Shown piece by piece: positions 44,263-53,378 of a stretch of DNA of 64,000 bases. How positions within the stretch are numbered: the first letter of the stretch is position 1; the number at the start of each line of letters is the position of its first letter. Both the position numbers and the translations under genes were made by a program. This DNA is from Carboxydocella thermautotrophica. Lineage in GTDB: Bacteria; Bacillota; GCA-003054495; Carboxydocellales; Carboxydocellaceae. The stretch lies in NCBI GenBank assembly GCA_003054495.1, contig CP028514.1, positions 43,501 through 107,500 on the forward strand, given 5' to 3'. The notes beneath the pieces were generated by a model. The model searched no databases, was not told where the DNA came from, and worked only from the letters and a program-made list of their open reading frames with translations.

Positions 44263-46074
44263 TTGAACAAATTATTTAAAGGTTTCAGCATTTATCTCCT
44301 GATCGGCCTGTTGGTGTTTGCCATTTTAGAGCTGTCTGGCCGCCCGTCTGAAACAGTGAACAGGCCATCCTATGATGAATTTGTCAAAATGGTACAGGCT
44401 GGGAAAATCAGGGAAGTAACCATTACAACTGAAAACTTAACCAACTCCATTGAAGGTGTGGATAGCAGCGGCAAAAAATTTGCTCTCTACGGCCCGATTC
44501 AGGATGAACGGCTGATTGACCGGCTGATGGATGCCAATGTCAAGATAGTGCATAATCCTCCGCCCAAAAACAGTGTCTGGCTATCGGTGCTGACCTCCTT
44601 ACTGCCAGTATTATTGCTGGTAGGGGTGATGTTCTTCTTTATGCAACAGGCCCAGGGGGGTGGCAACCGGGTCATGTCCTTTGGCAAAAGCCGGGCTCGC
44701 CTGGCTTCCGAGGACCGGCGCCGGGTGACCTTTGCCGATGTAGCGGGAGCTGATGAGGCTAAAGAGGAATTGCAGGAAGTAGTGGAATTTCTCAAATACC
44801 CCAAGAAATTCCATGAACTGGGGGCGCGGATCCCCAAAGGGGTTTTGCTCTTTGGACCTCCCGGTACCGGTAAGACACTGCTGGCCAGGGCGGTAGCCGG
44901 GGAAGCCGGGGTTCCTTTCTACAGTATCAGCGGTTCCGACTTTGTAGAGATGTTTGTCGGGGTAGGGGCCTCCCGGGTAAGGGACCTGTTCGAGCAGGCC
45001 AAAAAAAGTGCGCCCTGTATCGTTTTTATCGATGAAATCGATGCCGTTGGTCGCCAGCGGGGAGCTGGTCTGGGTGGTGGCCATGATGAGCGGGAACAAA
45101 CTCTGAACCAGCTGCTGGTGGAAATGGACGGCTTTACTATGACGGAAAGTGTGATTGTCATTGCGGCTACCAACCGTCCCGATATTCTGGACCCGGCGCT
45201 ATTGCGCCCGGGCCGATTTGACCGGCAGATTGTGGTAGACCGTCCTGATCTGGTAGGGAGAAAGGAAATCCTCAAGGTGCATATTCGCAACAAGCCGATT
45301 GCTCCCTCCGTTGACCTGGATGTGCTGGCCCGGCGAACTCCTGGTTTTACCGGGGCAGACCTGGCCAATATGGTCAATGAAGCGGCCTTGCTGGCAGCCC
45401 GGGCCAACAAGAAGCAAATCGAAATGACAGAGCTGGAAAATGCCATTGAAAGGGTTATTGCCGGTCCGGAAAAGAAATCGAAAGTGATTTCTGAACAGGA
45501 GAAGAAACTGGTTTCCTACCATGAAGCGGGACACGCAGTTGTGGGTTACCTCCTGCCCAATACTGATCCGGTGCACAAGGTTTCCATTATTCCACGGGGA
45601 AGAGCAGGCGGATATACCTTGCTGCTACCCAAGGAAGACCGTTATTATGCTACCAGGAGCCAGCTGCTGGATCAGGTGACCATGTTGCTGGCCGGCCGGG
45701 TGGCAGAGGCCCTGATGCTTAATGAAATCAGCACCGGGGCGCAAAATGACCTGGAGCGGGCTACCAATACCGTGCGGCGCATGATTACCGAGTATGGTAT
45801 GAGCGAAAACCTGGGTCCCCTGACCTTTGGCAACCGCAGTGACCAGGTTTTCCTGGGCCGGGATATCGCTCGCGACCGCAATTACAGTGAAGAAGTAGCC
45901 AAGGCCATCGATGCTGAAGTGCGGCGGATGATTGAGGAGTGTTATCAGCGGGCGGAAAGTCTTTTGCTGGAACACAAGGATAAACTGGAACTGGTAGCCA
46001 ATACCCTGATGGAAAAAGAAACCATTGAGGCTGATGAGTTTACCGCTTTGATGCAAAAGGCGGAAAATGAATAA
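44263..46074 (+). CDS. ftsH: ATP-dependent zinc metalloprotease FtsH
   Basis: The 603-residue membrane protease has an N-terminal membrane helix, an external domain, a second helix (about 110-130), an AAA+ module with Walker A GPPGTGKT (199-206), Walker [17 protein letters not shown] and the SRH, then a zinc protease with HEAGH (420-424). It degrades membrane and regulatory proteins. TTG at 44263, 8 bases after GGGAGGAG, is preferred; a GTG at 44227 would add 12 residues without a ribosome site. Confidence 0.96.
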   Translation: MNKLFKGFSIYLLIGLLVFAILELSGRPSETVNRPSYDEFVKMVQAGKIREVTITTENLTNSIEGVDSSGKKFALYGPIQDERLIDRLMDANVKIVHNPPPKNSVWLSVLTSLLPVLLLVGVMFFFMQQAQGGGNRVMSFGKSRARLASEDRRRVTFADVAGADEAKEELQEVVEFLKYPKKFHELGARIPKGVLLFGPPGTGKTLLARAVAGEAGVPFYSISGSDFVEMFVGVGASRVRDLFEQAKKSAPCIVFIDEIDAVGRQRGAGLGGGHDEREQTLNQLLVEMDGFTMTESVIVIAATNRPDILDPALLRPGRFDRQIVVDRPDLVGRKEILKVHIRNKPIAPSVDLDVLARRTPGFTGADLANMVNEAALLAARANKKQIEMTELENAIERVIAGPEKKSKVISEQEKKLVSYHEAGHAVVGYLLPNTDPVHKVSIIPRGRAGGYTLLLPKEDRYYATRSQLLDQVTMLLAGRVAEALMLNEISTGAQNDLERATNTVRRMITEYGMSENLGPLTFGNRSDQVFLGRDIARDRNYSEEVAKAIDAEVRRMIEECYQRAESLLLEHKDKLELVANTLMEKETIEADEFTALMQKAENE

Positions 46075-46104
46075 ATAATATGGTTGGGAGGAGTAGAAAA
46101 GCTT

Positions 46105-46554
46105 ATGGAAAGAACATTTGTCATGATTAAACCCGATGGCGTTCAGCGCAATCTGGTAGGGGAAATTCTGGCCCGGTATGAGAAGAAGGGTTACAAACTG
46201 CTGGCTATGAAGCTAATGCGGGTTACTGAAGAACTGGCCCATCAGCATTATGCCGAGCATGTGGGCAAGCCCTTTTTCCCCGGGCTGGTGGAATACATTA
46301 CTTCCGGCCCGGTAGTAGCCCTGGTCCTGGGGGGTAAAGGAGTTGTGGCCGGGGTAAGAGCCATGAATGGTGCTACCAATCCCGCCAATGCTGCTCCTGG
46401 TACTATCCGGGGTGACTATGGCATAGAAGTGGGCCGCAATGTGGTTCATGCCTCTGATTCGGTAGAATCGGCCGAAAGAGAAATCGCTATTTACTTCAAG
46501 GAAGAAGAAATTCTTGCCTACGAAAAGAATGTAGATGCCTGGCTTTACGAATAA
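46105..46554 (+). CDS. ndk: Nucleoside diphosphate kinase
   Basis: The 149-residue enzyme passes phosphate from ATP to NDPs through His in the motif NVVHASDS. The N terminus [20 protein letters not shown] and the GTIRGDYG loop are typical. ATG at 46105 is used, with GGGAGGAG 11 bases upstream. It begins 30 bases after ftsH. Confidence 0.96.
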   Translation: MERTFVMIKPDGVQRNLVGEILARYEKKGYKLLAMKLMRVTEELAHQHYAEHVGKPFFPGLVEYITSGPVVALVLGGKGVVAGVRAMNGATNPANAAPGTIRGDYGIEVGRNVVHASDSVESAEREIAIYFKEEEILAYEKNVDAWLYE

Positions 46555-46569
46555 AGAGGTCTTTTTGTG

Positions 46570-46606
46570 CCCTGCTGGCGAATACGCTGGCAGGGTATAA
46601 TTTATA
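46570..46606 (+). terminator. Probable terminator after ndk
   Basis: An 11-bp stem with two wobble pairs (46570-46580 with 46585-46595) and an AATA loop, followed by TATAATTTATATTTATT. The TATAAT could also serve as a -10 for the next gene. Confidence 0.55.
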
Positions 46607-46632
46607 TTTATTAGGTAATGGAGGGGATAGTT

Positions 46633-47034
46633 ATGGAAAAATTACAGGTGGGGTTGACTGGCACGGCGACCACGGAAGTCAGTGAGGCCAACACGGCTAT
46701 CGCCTATGGCAGTGGCGGGGTGAAAGTTTTTGCCACACCGGCCATGATCGGGTTGATGGAAAAAGCGGCTTTGAGTGCTGTGGATCCCTTGCTGCCAGAA
46801 GGGATGGCAACGGTAGGTACCAAAGTGGAGGTTACTCATCTGGCGGCAACGCCGATAGGGATGCAGGTGCGGGCCCAGGCTGAGTTGCTGGAAGTTGAGG
46901 GCAAGCGCCTATTATTCCGGGTGGAAGCCTATGATGAGGCAGGACTCATTGGAGAAGGCAAGCACGAGCGCTATATTATTGATATCGCCCGGTTCATTAG
47001 CCGGTCTGAGGCGAAAAAAGACCAGAAGAAGTGA
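46633..47034 (+). CDS. Hotdog-fold thioesterase, FlK-like
   Basis: The 133-residue protein resembles the fluoroacetyl-CoA thioesterase (FlK) family of hotdog proteins: LMEKAALSAVDPLLPEGMATVGTKVEVTHLAATPIG, with the His expected in the active site, then a strand region LLEVEGKRLLFRVEAYDEAG. In bacteria without fluoroacetate such proteins hydrolyse other acyl-CoAs; the substrate here is unknown. ATG at 46633 is 6 bases after GGAGGGG. It precedes fhs but the two are separated by 135 bases. Confidence 0.8.
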   Translation: MEKLQVGLTGTATTEVSEANTAIAYGSGGVKVFATPAMIGLMEKAALSAVDPLLPEGMATVGTKVEVTHLAATPIGMQVRAQAELLEVEGKRLLFRVEAYDEAGLIGEGKHERYIIDIARFISRSEAKKDQKK

Positions 47035-47169
47035 AATATAGAATTTTGCAAAAATTCCGCCAACGCCGGCAGGAAATTGGCTGGCGATGGAGAATAATAA
47101 TTCTACACCAGTATGTGCAGAAGGGGAGAGGACCCCTGCAAATAAAAGAGGATGAGGGAGGATGAGATT

Positions 47170-48840
47170 GTGAAATCCGATATCGAAATCGCGCTGGCGG
47201 CGGAGAAAAAACCTATTACCGAAGTAGCCGCCAAAGTGGGTTTAAGCCCTGATGATCTGGAGCTGTATGGCAAGTATAAGGCTAAGATTTCCGCTGACGT
47301 CTGGAAGCGGGTTGCCGACCGGCCCAATGGTAAACTGATTTTGGTCACCGCTATCAACCCCACCCCGGCTGGTGAAGGCAAATCCACCACCACCGTTGGT
47401 CTGGGGGATGCTCTGGCCCGCTTGAACAAAAAAGTTATGATCGCTCTCCGGGAACCTTCCCTGGGGCCCTGCTTCGGGATCAAAGGGGGGGCAGCCGGTG
47501 GTGGTTATGCCCAGATCGTGCCCATGGAAGACATTAACCTGCATTTCACCGGAGACTTCCATGCTATCACCACTGCCCATAACCTGCTGGCAGCCATGAT
47601 CGATAACCATCTGCACCAGGGAAATGAACTGGGAATAGATCCGCGGCAGGTGCTGTTCCGTCGTGTCGTTGACCTGAACGACCGGGCCCTGCGGAAAATC
47701 GTGATCGGTCTGGGTGGCAAGGCTCAGGGTGTACCCCGGGAAAGCGGGTTTGACATCACTGTTGCTTCCGAAATCATGGCCATCCTCTGTCTGGCCAATG
47801 ACATCAATGACCTGAAGAAGCGTCTGGGCAATATCCTGGTTGCTTACACCTATGATGGCAAGCCGGTCTATGCCCGGGATCTGAAGGCTGAAGGCTCCAT
47901 GACTGTTCTGCTCAAGGATGCCATTAAGCCCAACCTGGTCCAGACTTTGGAGCATACACCTGCTTTTGTCCATGGCGGTCCTTTTGCTAATATCGCCCAT
48001 GGCTGTAACAGTATCCAGGCTACCAAACTGGCTTTGAAACTGGCTGATTATGTGGTAACTGAAGCTGGTTTCGGTGCTGACCTGGGGGCTGAGAAGTTCC
48101 TCAACCTGAAGTGCCGTTTTGGCGGTCTGCAGCCGGATGCAGTAGTAATCGTGGCTACTGTACGGGCGCTGAAGTACAATGGCGGTGTAGCCCGGGCTGA
48201 CCTGAACCAGGAAAACCTGGAGGCTCTGCGCAAGGGTTTTGCCAACCTGGAAAAGCATATTGAGAACGTCGGCAAGTTTGGCTTGCCCGCCGTTGTAGCT
48301 ATCAACCGCTTCCCCACTGATACAGAAGCAGAGCTGGCTCTGGTACGGCAGCTCTGTGAAGAAGCCGGTGCTGAAGTGGCGCTCTCCGAAGTGTGGGCCA
48401 AAGGTGGCGAAGGCGGTATCGAGCTGGCAGAAAAAGTGCTCAAGACCCTGGAAACCAGGCCGGCAGACTTCCGCTTCCTCTATGACCTGGAAATGCCCGT
48501 CAAGCAAAAAATCGAAACCATCGCCCGGGAAATCTATGGTGCCGATGGGGTCATCTTCACCAAAGAAGCAGAAAAGGCTCTGGAAGGCTTCGAAAAACTG
48601 GGCCTGGGCAACTACCCGGTTTGTATGGCCAAGACCCAGTACTCTCTGTCGGATGATCCCACCAAACTGGGCCGTCCCAGTGGCTTCACCATTACCGTGC
48701 GGGAAATCCGGGCTTCTGTAGGCGCCGGCTTCCTGGTAGCTATTACCGGGGATATCATGACCATGCCCGGCCTGCCCAAGCGCCCGGCCGCCGAGTTCAT
48801 TGATATTGACGAAAACGGTGTAATCACCGGTTTGTTCTAA
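47170..48840 (+). CDS. fhs: Formate-tetrahydrofolate ligase
   Basis: The 556-residue enzyme makes 10-formyl-THF from formate, THF and ATP, a step of the Wood-Ljungdahl pathway and of one-carbon supply. The P-loop [10 protein letters not shown] falls at residues 65-74, as in the family, and [22 protein letters not shown] is intact. GTG at 47170 gives the family N terminus ([15 protein letters not shown]) after GGGAGG. Codon choice is strongly biased, suggesting high expression. The 135-base leader contains a near-palindrome (GAATTTTGCAAAAATTC) but no riboswitch I recognise. Confidence 0.96.
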   Translation: MKSDIEIALAAEKKPITEVAAKVGLSPDDLELYGKYKAKISADVWKRVADRPNGKLILVTAINPTPAGEGKSTTTVGLGDALARLNKKVMIALREPSLGPCFGIKGGAAGGGYAQIVPMEDINLHFTGDFHAITTAHNLLAAMIDNHLHQGNELGIDPRQVLFRRVVDLNDRALRKIVIGLGGKAQGVPRESGFDITVASEIMAILCLANDINDLKKRLGNILVAYTYDGKPVYARDLKAEGSMTVLLKDAIKPNLVQTLEHTPAFVHGGPFANIAHGCNSIQATKLALKLADYVVTEAGFGADLGAEKFLNLKCRFGGLQPDAVVIVATVRALKYNGGVARADLNQENLEALRKGFANLEKHIENVGKFGLPAVVAINRFPTDTEAELALVRQLCEEAGAEVALSEVWAKGGEGGIELAEKVLKTLETRPADFRFLYDLEMPVKQKIETIAREIYGADGVIFTKEAEKALEGFEKLGLGNYPVCMAKTQYSLSDDPTKLGRPSGFTITVREIRASVGAGFLVAITGDIMTMPGLPKRPAAEFIDIDENGVITGLF

Positions 48841-48864
48841 ACTGCAGTTATATAGTATAATGGA

Positions 48865-48897
48865 GATGGCCCAGGGAGACCTGGGTCCATCTTTTTT
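48865..48897 (+). terminator. Intrinsic terminator after fhs
   Basis: An 11-12-bp stem with one bulge (48865-48875 with 48880-48891), a GAGA loop and six T residues. Confidence 0.82.
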
Positions 48898-48921
48898 AGA
48901 GGCGGGCAGGAGGTAGTAATA

Positions 48922-49410
48922 ATGGACTTACTCAACCGTCTAATCAATCATCCCCGGGTGAGGGCAGCATTTACGGAAATAGCCGCCTGGGAAAAGGATA
49001 GAATCTATTGCCGACATGGCTGGGAGCATGCCTGGGCTGTTGCCCGGCTGGCTTATATGCTATACTTGGAAGAGAGGGATGAACGGGAGCCTGAGGCCCG
49101 GGAGGGGTTTTATGCCGCCGGGCTGTTACACGATCTGGGGCGGGCAGCGGAATATGCTACCGGTGAAGATCATGCCCAGGTTTCGGCCCGGCTGGCCGGG
49201 GAGATTCTTGTTGAACTGGGAATGCCCGCTGAATTCATCTATAAGGTTTGTCAGGCTATTGCCGGACACCGCCGGGGAGAGGTAGAGGGTTGGGCCCGCT
49301 ATCTCTATCTGGCGGACAAGCTCTCCCGTCCCTGCCTGCAGTGCGTGGTTGAGGATTGCTATAAACGGGAAAAAATGCTGGTTTTGCAGCAACTGTATGA
49401 TTATAGATAG
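48922..49410 (+). CDS. HD-domain phosphohydrolase
   Basis: The 162-residue protein has the HD metal site: His in CRHGWEHAWAV, the HD pair in AAGLLHDLGRAAEY, then GEDHAQVSARLAGEIL, a later His in AIAGHRRGE and Asp in YLADKLSRPC. Such proteins hydrolyse phosphomonoesters, nucleotides or cyclic nucleotides; the substrate is not readable. It starts the folate operon, 12 bases before folP, so a pterin or nucleotide phosphate is a reasonable guess. GGAGGTAG precedes the ATG. Confidence 0.82.
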   Translation: MDLLNRLINHPRVRAAFTEIAAWEKDRIYCRHGWEHAWAVARLAYMLYLEERDEREPEAREGFYAAGLLHDLGRAAEYATGEDHAQVSARLAGEILVELGMPAEFIYKVCQAIAGHRRGEVEGWARYLYLADKLSRPCLQCVVEDCYKREKMLVLQQLYDYR

Positions 49411-49422
49411 GAGGCAGTGCAA

Positions 49423-50619
49423 GTGGAAAAAGCCAATCCCAGAGTAGTGCTGATCCGTAATCTGGAACAGGCCAGGCGTGAGCTGGCCCGCATTGGGGCC
49501 GATAGCGGTGGTGTTGGTGTGATGGCGGCCAAAAGTGTCTTTTTGCCTGTTAAACTTACAGGCATCGGGATCAAACAGGCCATCATCTTAAAGCAGGAGA
49601 TGTTGAGCCGGGGTGGGGAAGCGGCTGTACACCGGGCGGTAGGCAACCTCAGCTGTGAGGAAACCGATGTTTTATTGCTGGGGACCTTACGGCAACACCT
49701 GGATTTGTGCAAGAAGCTGCGCTCCCAGCCCTTTGGTCTGGGACGGCTGGCCCAGGAAATAGAAGAGGTAGTGAAGACTGCTGCTACCGGTTACCGTAAG
49801 TGGCACTGGCGGTGGCAGGGAAGGGAGCTGGTATTGGGGGAGAGAACCCTGGTCATGGGTATCCTCAACGTTACCCCTGATTCCTTTTCCGATGGTGGTA
49901 AATTCAATGAGCTGACCGCTGCTGTCAAACAGGCTAAAGCTATGGTGGCAGCAGGGGCGGATATTATCGATGTAGGGGGTGAATCCACTCGCCCTGGACA
50001 CACTCCGGTAGATGCCGAGGAAGAAATGGCCCGGGTTTTGCCGGTAATCAAGGCTTTGGTTGAGGAGATAGATGTACCTATTTCTGTTGATACCTACAAA
50101 GCCCGGGTGGCAGAAGCGGCCATTCAGGCGGGAGCCTCTATTATCAATGATGTCTGGGGCTTGAGGGCTGATCGGGATATGGCCCGGGTAGTGGCGGAAA
50201 CGGGAGTTCCCTACATCATGATGCACAACCAGCAGGGAACGGAATACCGGGATTTGATGGGGGACGTGCTTGCCTTTTTCCGTGAAGGCATTGATTGGCT
50301 AACAGCAGCAGGTGCCAATTTGGACTTATTGGCTCTGGATCCGGGCATTGGTTTCGGCAAAACCTATGAGCACAATCTGGAAGTGCTGGCGCGACTGGAC
50401 GAATTACGTACTCTCAATTATCCTATATTACTGGGTACTTCCCGCAAGTCGGTTATCGGCAATACCCTGGGCTTGCCGGTCAATGAGCGGGTCGAAGGAA
50501 CCGGAGCTACGGTGGCTCTGGGAATTGCCATGGGCGCAGAGATTGTGCGGGTCCATGATGTGGAAGCAATGATCCGGGTGGCCAGAATGACTGATGCCAT
50601 TGTAAGAAGGTGCTGGTAA
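49423..50619 (+). CDS. folP: Dihydropteroate synthase, N-terminally extended
   Basis: The 398-residue enzyme joins p-aminobenzoate to hydroxymethyldihydropterin pyrophosphate. The catalytic TIM barrel starts at about residue 140 with MGILNVTPDSFSDGG and includes DIIDVGGESTRPGH, LDPGIGFGKT and LGTSRKSVIG. The first 135 residues are an extra domain (contains VGNLSCEETDVLLLGT) seen in a long form of FolP; its role is unknown to me. GTG at 49423 lies 8 bases after TAGGAGGC. The stop overlaps folB (TAATG). Confidence 0.93.
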   Translation: MEKANPRVVLIRNLEQARRELARIGADSGGVGVMAAKSVFLPVKLTGIGIKQAIILKQEMLSRGGEAAVHRAVGNLSCEETDVLLLGTLRQHLDLCKKLRSQPFGLGRLAQEIEEVVKTAATGYRKWHWRWQGRELVLGERTLVMGILNVTPDSFSDGGKFNELTAAVKQAKAMVAAGADIIDVGGESTRPGHTPVDAEEEMARVLPVIKALVEEIDVPISVDTYKARVAEAAIQAGASIINDVWGLRADRDMARVVAETGVPYIMMHNQQGTEYRDLMGDVLAFFREGIDWLTAAGANLDLLALDPGIGFGKTYEHNLEVLARLDELRTLNYPILLGTSRKSVIGNTLGLPVNERVEGTGATVALGIAMGAEIVRVHDVEAMIRVARMTDAIVRRCW

Positions 50620-50978
50620 TGGATCGGATTTTAATCAGGGATATAGAGTTCTATGGTTACCACGGCGTCCTGCCGGAGGAGAAAAGGCTGGGTCAGCGGT
50701 TTGCTGTAGATCTGGATCTCTACCTGGCTCTGGCTCCGGCGGGCCAGGAGGATAACCTGGAACGGACCGTTAATTATGCTGAAATTGTGGAAAAAGTAGT
50801 GACCCTGGGCCAGGCGAAATCATTTAACTTAATTGAAGCCCTGGCAGAGGCGATTGCAGCTGAGATGCTCTGCTATCCTGTAATTGAAAAAGTCCGGGTG
50901 CTGGTAAAAAAACCCCAGGCCCCTATTCCCCGGCCTTTTGGTCTGGTGGCAGTTGAAATTGAAAGGAGTCGGGGCTGA
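50619..50978 (+). CDS. folB: Dihydroneopterin aldolase
   Basis: The 119-residue enzyme cleaves 7,8-dihydroneopterin to 6-hydroxymethyl-dihydropterin. Motifs: ILIRDIEFYGYHGVLPEEKRLGQRF at the start, TVNYAEIVEKV, NLIEALAEAIA and the C-terminal VKKPQAPIP. The start and stop codons both overlap neighbours (folP and folK), indicating tight coupling. Confidence 0.95.
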   Translation: MDRILIRDIEFYGYHGVLPEEKRLGQRFAVDLDLYLALAPAGQEDNLERTVNYAEIVEKVVTLGQAKSFNLIEALAEAIAAEMLCYPVIEKVRVLVKKPQAPIPRPFGLVAVEIERSRG

Positions 50979-51466
50979 TGAAAAAAGCCATTATTGCCCT
51001 GGGAGGGAACCAGGGCCCGGTGCGGGAAAATTTGCAGCGGGTGCTGATGGCTCTGCCGGAATTAGGAATAGAGCCTGTGGTGGTCGGGGGACTGTATCTA
51101 ACTGAACCCGTTGGCTATACCGAACAGGACTGGTTTTATAACAGTGCGGCCCTGGTGCAAACGGAGCTGAGCCCGGAGGAATTGCTGGCCCGATTGCTGC
51201 AGCTGGAAACGGAGCTGGGGCGGGTACGGCAACTGCGCTGGGGGCCCCGAACCATTGACCTGGATTTGATCTGGTATGAAGGGGAAGAGCGCCAAACCGA
51301 CTTTTTGCAGTTGCCCCACCCACGGGCAGAGGAAAGGGCTTTTGTAGTTTTGCCCATTGCCGATTTCTGGCCGGACTTCAGACTGGGAACCTGTACTGTG
51401 ACGGAACTGGGAAAAGCACTGGTAAAAAGTCAAAAAATTAAAAAAATTACCAACTACCCCTGGTAA
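50978..51466 (+). CDS. folK: 2-amino-4-hydroxy-6-hydroxymethyldihydropteridine pyrophosphokinase
   Basis: The 162-residue HPPK transfers pyrophosphate from ATP to hydroxymethyldihydropterin. Motifs: AIIALGGNQGPVRENLQ, LLARLLQLETELGRVRQLRWGPRTIDLDLIWY (the catalytic signature) and LPHPRAEERAFVVLPI. The ATG overlaps the folB stop. The folate operon seems to end here; a new leader follows. Confidence 0.95.
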   Translation: MKKAIIALGGNQGPVRENLQRVLMALPELGIEPVVVGGLYLTEPVGYTEQDWFYNSAALVQTELSPEELLARLLQLETELGRVRQLRWGPRTIDLDLIWYEGEERQTDFLQLPHPRAEERAFVVLPIADFWPDFRLGTCTVTELGKALVKSQKIKKITNYPW

Positions 51467-51494
51467 TTTGCCAGAGATAATGTTACAATAAAAT

Positions 51495-51642
51495 TCAGGA
51501 CAGTATCTGCTCCGGCAGAGCTGTACCTTTAGTCTGGAAATGCAAGCAATCAACCGCTTGGAGCCGCTTCGGACCGAGACGGAAGGAGAAAGGCACTTCT
51601 GGCTTTTACACCCTTTCGGCATCTGTCCGAGAGGGTGTTTTT
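51495..51642 (+). promoter_or_regulatory. Structured leader with attenuator upstream of the pantothenate operon
   Basis: The 196-base gap after folK contains two bulged hairpins and a terminator. Hairpin 1: ACAG/CTGT and TCTGC/GCAGA (51500-51524) with a TA/G internal loop. Hairpin 2: CCG, TTGG, CCG paired with CGG, CCGA, CGG (51554-51582), with AG/A and C/GA internal loops. Terminator: 12-bp stem with one wobble (51608-51619 with 51627-51638) and TTTTTGTCTTTT. A candidate -10 (TACAAT) is at 51484-51489. The pan RNA motif is known upstream of Firmicute panBCD operons as bulged hairpins; this is a plausible member, but I could not check its consensus. Confidence 0.6.
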
Positions 51643-51662
51643 GTCTTTTGGAGGTGGCAGAA

Positions 51663-52559
51663 ATGTTTCTGACCATGGGGATTATTGGAACCGGTAAAGT
51701 GGGAACAGCTCTGGCTGTCTTGTTAAAAGAACGGAGCATTCCGGTGGGGGCTGTATGGAATCGCCGGTCCCAAAAGGCCCAGGAGGTAGCCGCTCTTAGC
51801 AACTCAATGCCGGTAATGGAAATGGAAGAGGTAGTCGATTATTCAGACTGGATCTGGCTGACAGTCATTGACCGGGCTTTGCCGGAAGTGGTAGAACGGC
51901 TGGCCCGATACTCTTGCCGGGGGAAGATTTTTGCCCATACCAGTGGTGCGTTAAGCAGCGAGATTCTAATGCCTTTGCGGGAAGCGGGGGCCAGGGTATT
52001 ATCTTTCCATCCTTTGCAGACTATTGCAGACTGGCAACAGGCGCAGCAGAACCTGCCCGGGTCACTGGTGGCCCTGGAAGGGGATGAGGAGGCGGTTGAA
52101 CAGGGGATGGAACTGGCACGGCAACTGGGACTAAACCCCTTTACCATCGCTAAAGAAGCCAAAGCCCTTTATCATGGGGCGGCAGTAGTCGCTTCCAATT
52201 ATCTGGTTACCCTGGCCTACTGGGCAGGGAAATGGATGGAAGCTGCCGGCATCCCGGCGGCAGCGGCCAACCAGGGGTTGGTGGCACTGATGCAAGGGGC
52301 TTTGAATAATATCGGTACTTATGGTCCGATAGCGGCATTAACTGGTCCGATTGTTCGCGGTGATGGACCGACGGTGTATCAGCACCTGAAGGCAGCTAGG
52401 GAACAGGGTATACCGGAGATGGAACAGGATTTATACCGGCTGCTGGGCTTGTTGACATTAGAAATTGCCCGGGAGCGAGGATTAGCAGGGGAACAATTGA
52501 TTGAGTTAAACGGGATTCTGAAAGGAGAGGTTGTATATGGCCCGCATAACCACTACTAA
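51663..52559 (+). CDS. Rossmann-fold DUF2520 protein, candidate ketopantoate reductase
   Basis: The 298-residue protein has an N-terminal NAD(P)-binding fold (MGIIGTGKVGTALAVLL; VWNRRSQKAQEVA) and a C-terminal all-helical DUF2520 domain (ALYHGAAVVASNYLVTLAYWAGKWM; GPIVRGDGPTVYQHL) resembling that of 6-phosphogluconate dehydrogenase-like reductases. It is the first gene of the pan operon and overlaps panB by 23 bases. No classical panE is present here, so reduction of ketopantoate is the obvious hypothesis; this is inference from context. The ATG follows GGAGGTGG; the region upstream is the RNA leader. Confidence 0.8.
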   Translation: MFLTMGIIGTGKVGTALAVLLKERSIPVGAVWNRRSQKAQEVAALSNSMPVMEMEEVVDYSDWIWLTVIDRALPEVVERLARYSCRGKIFAHTSGALSSEILMPLREAGARVLSFHPLQTIADWQQAQQNLPGSLVALEGDEEAVEQGMELARQLGLNPFTIAKEAKALYHGAAVVASNYLVTLAYWAGKWMEAAGIPAAAANQGLVALMQGALNNIGTYGPIAALTGPIVRGDGPTVYQHLKAAREQGIPEMEQDLYRLLGLLTLEIARERGLAGEQLIELNGILKGEVVYGPHNHY

Positions 52560-53367
52560 GCTGAAAAAAATGAAAGAGAGTGGCGAAAAAATAACCATGT
52601 TGACCTGTTATGACTATTCTACAGCCGTATTGCTGGATGAAGCAGGTGTGGATGTTTTGCTGGTAGGCGATTCCCTGGGTATGGTGATTTTGGGCTATGA
52701 CAGCACCTTGCCGGTTACTATGGCAGAAATGCTGCACCATACGAGAGCGGTGGCCCGGGGGGCCAAACAGGCAATGGTGGTAGGCGATATGCCTTTTATG
52801 TCTTACCAGGTTTCCTGTGAGGAGGCAGTGCGCAATGCTGGCCGCTTTTTGCAGGAAGCGGGAGCCCAGGCGGTCAAACTGGAAGGGGGTCGGGAGGTGG
52901 TGCCCCAGATACGGGCGATTGTACAGGCCGGAATTCCCGTGATGGGTCACCTGGGGCTGACTCCCCAGCATGTCCATCGTCTGGGCGGTTATAGTGTACA
53001 GGGAAAAGAGGATGCGGCCCGGCAACAATTGCTGGAGGATGCTCGTTTGCTGGTGGAGGCCGGGGTGTTTGCCATTGTACTGGAGTGTGTACCGGTTGAC
53101 GTGGCTCGTATGGTAACTGAGGCAGTGGATGTACCTACTATCGGTATCGGTGCCGGGCCCTATTGTGATGGGCAAGTGCTGGTAACCCAGGATATGCTGG
53201 GGCTGTACCGGGATTTAACTCCCAGGTTTGTACGGCGCTATGCCAGTCTACAGCAGCCAGTAAAAGAGGCGGTACAGGCCTATATACAGGAAGTTAAGGC
53301 TGGGTCTTTCCCGGGTCCGGCGGAATCTTTCGGCTGGCCGGAAAAGGAGCCACTAAAAGTTTATTAG
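52537..53367 (+). CDS. panB: 3-methyl-2-oxobutanoate hydroxymethyltransferase
   Basis: The 276-residue enzyme transfers a hydroxymethyl group from methylene-THF to 2-oxoisovalerate, the first step to pantothenate. Motifs: ITMLTCYDYSTAVLLDEAGVD, LLVGDSLGMVILGY, DMPFMSYQVS, MGHLGLTPQ and TIGIGAGPYCDGQVLV. ATG at 52537 follows AAAGGAGAGG. The use of methylene-THF links it to the folate and fhs genes just upstream. Confidence 0.96.
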   Translation: MARITTTKLKKMKESGEKITMLTCYDYSTAVLLDEAGVDVLLVGDSLGMVILGYDSTLPVTMAEMLHHTRAVARGAKQAMVVGDMPFMSYQVSCEEAVRNAGRFLQEAGAQAVKLEGGREVVPQIRAIVQAGIPVMGHLGLTPQHVHRLGGYSVQGKEDAARQQLLEDARLLVEAGVFAIVLECVPVDVARMVTEAVDVPTIGIGAGPYCDGQVLVTQDMLGLYRDLTPRFVRRYASLQQPVKEAVQAYIQEVKAGSFPGPAESFGWPEKEPLKVY

Positions 53368-53378
53368 AGGTGACGAGC

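Noticed and set aside
47035..47169. ZTP (pfl) or other riboswitch upstream of fhs
   Set aside because: The leader has weak palindromes but no sequence I recognise from the ZTP consensus and no attenuator in front of the GTG.
47242..48507. A 421-codon open frame on the minus strand opposite fhs
   Set aside because: It is a shadow of the strongly biased codon use of fhs; no ribosome site or family resemblance is seen.
51495..51642. T-box, TPP, SAM or THF riboswitch in the pan leader
   Set aside because: The hallmark sequences of those classes are absent; a pan-type element is the better guess.
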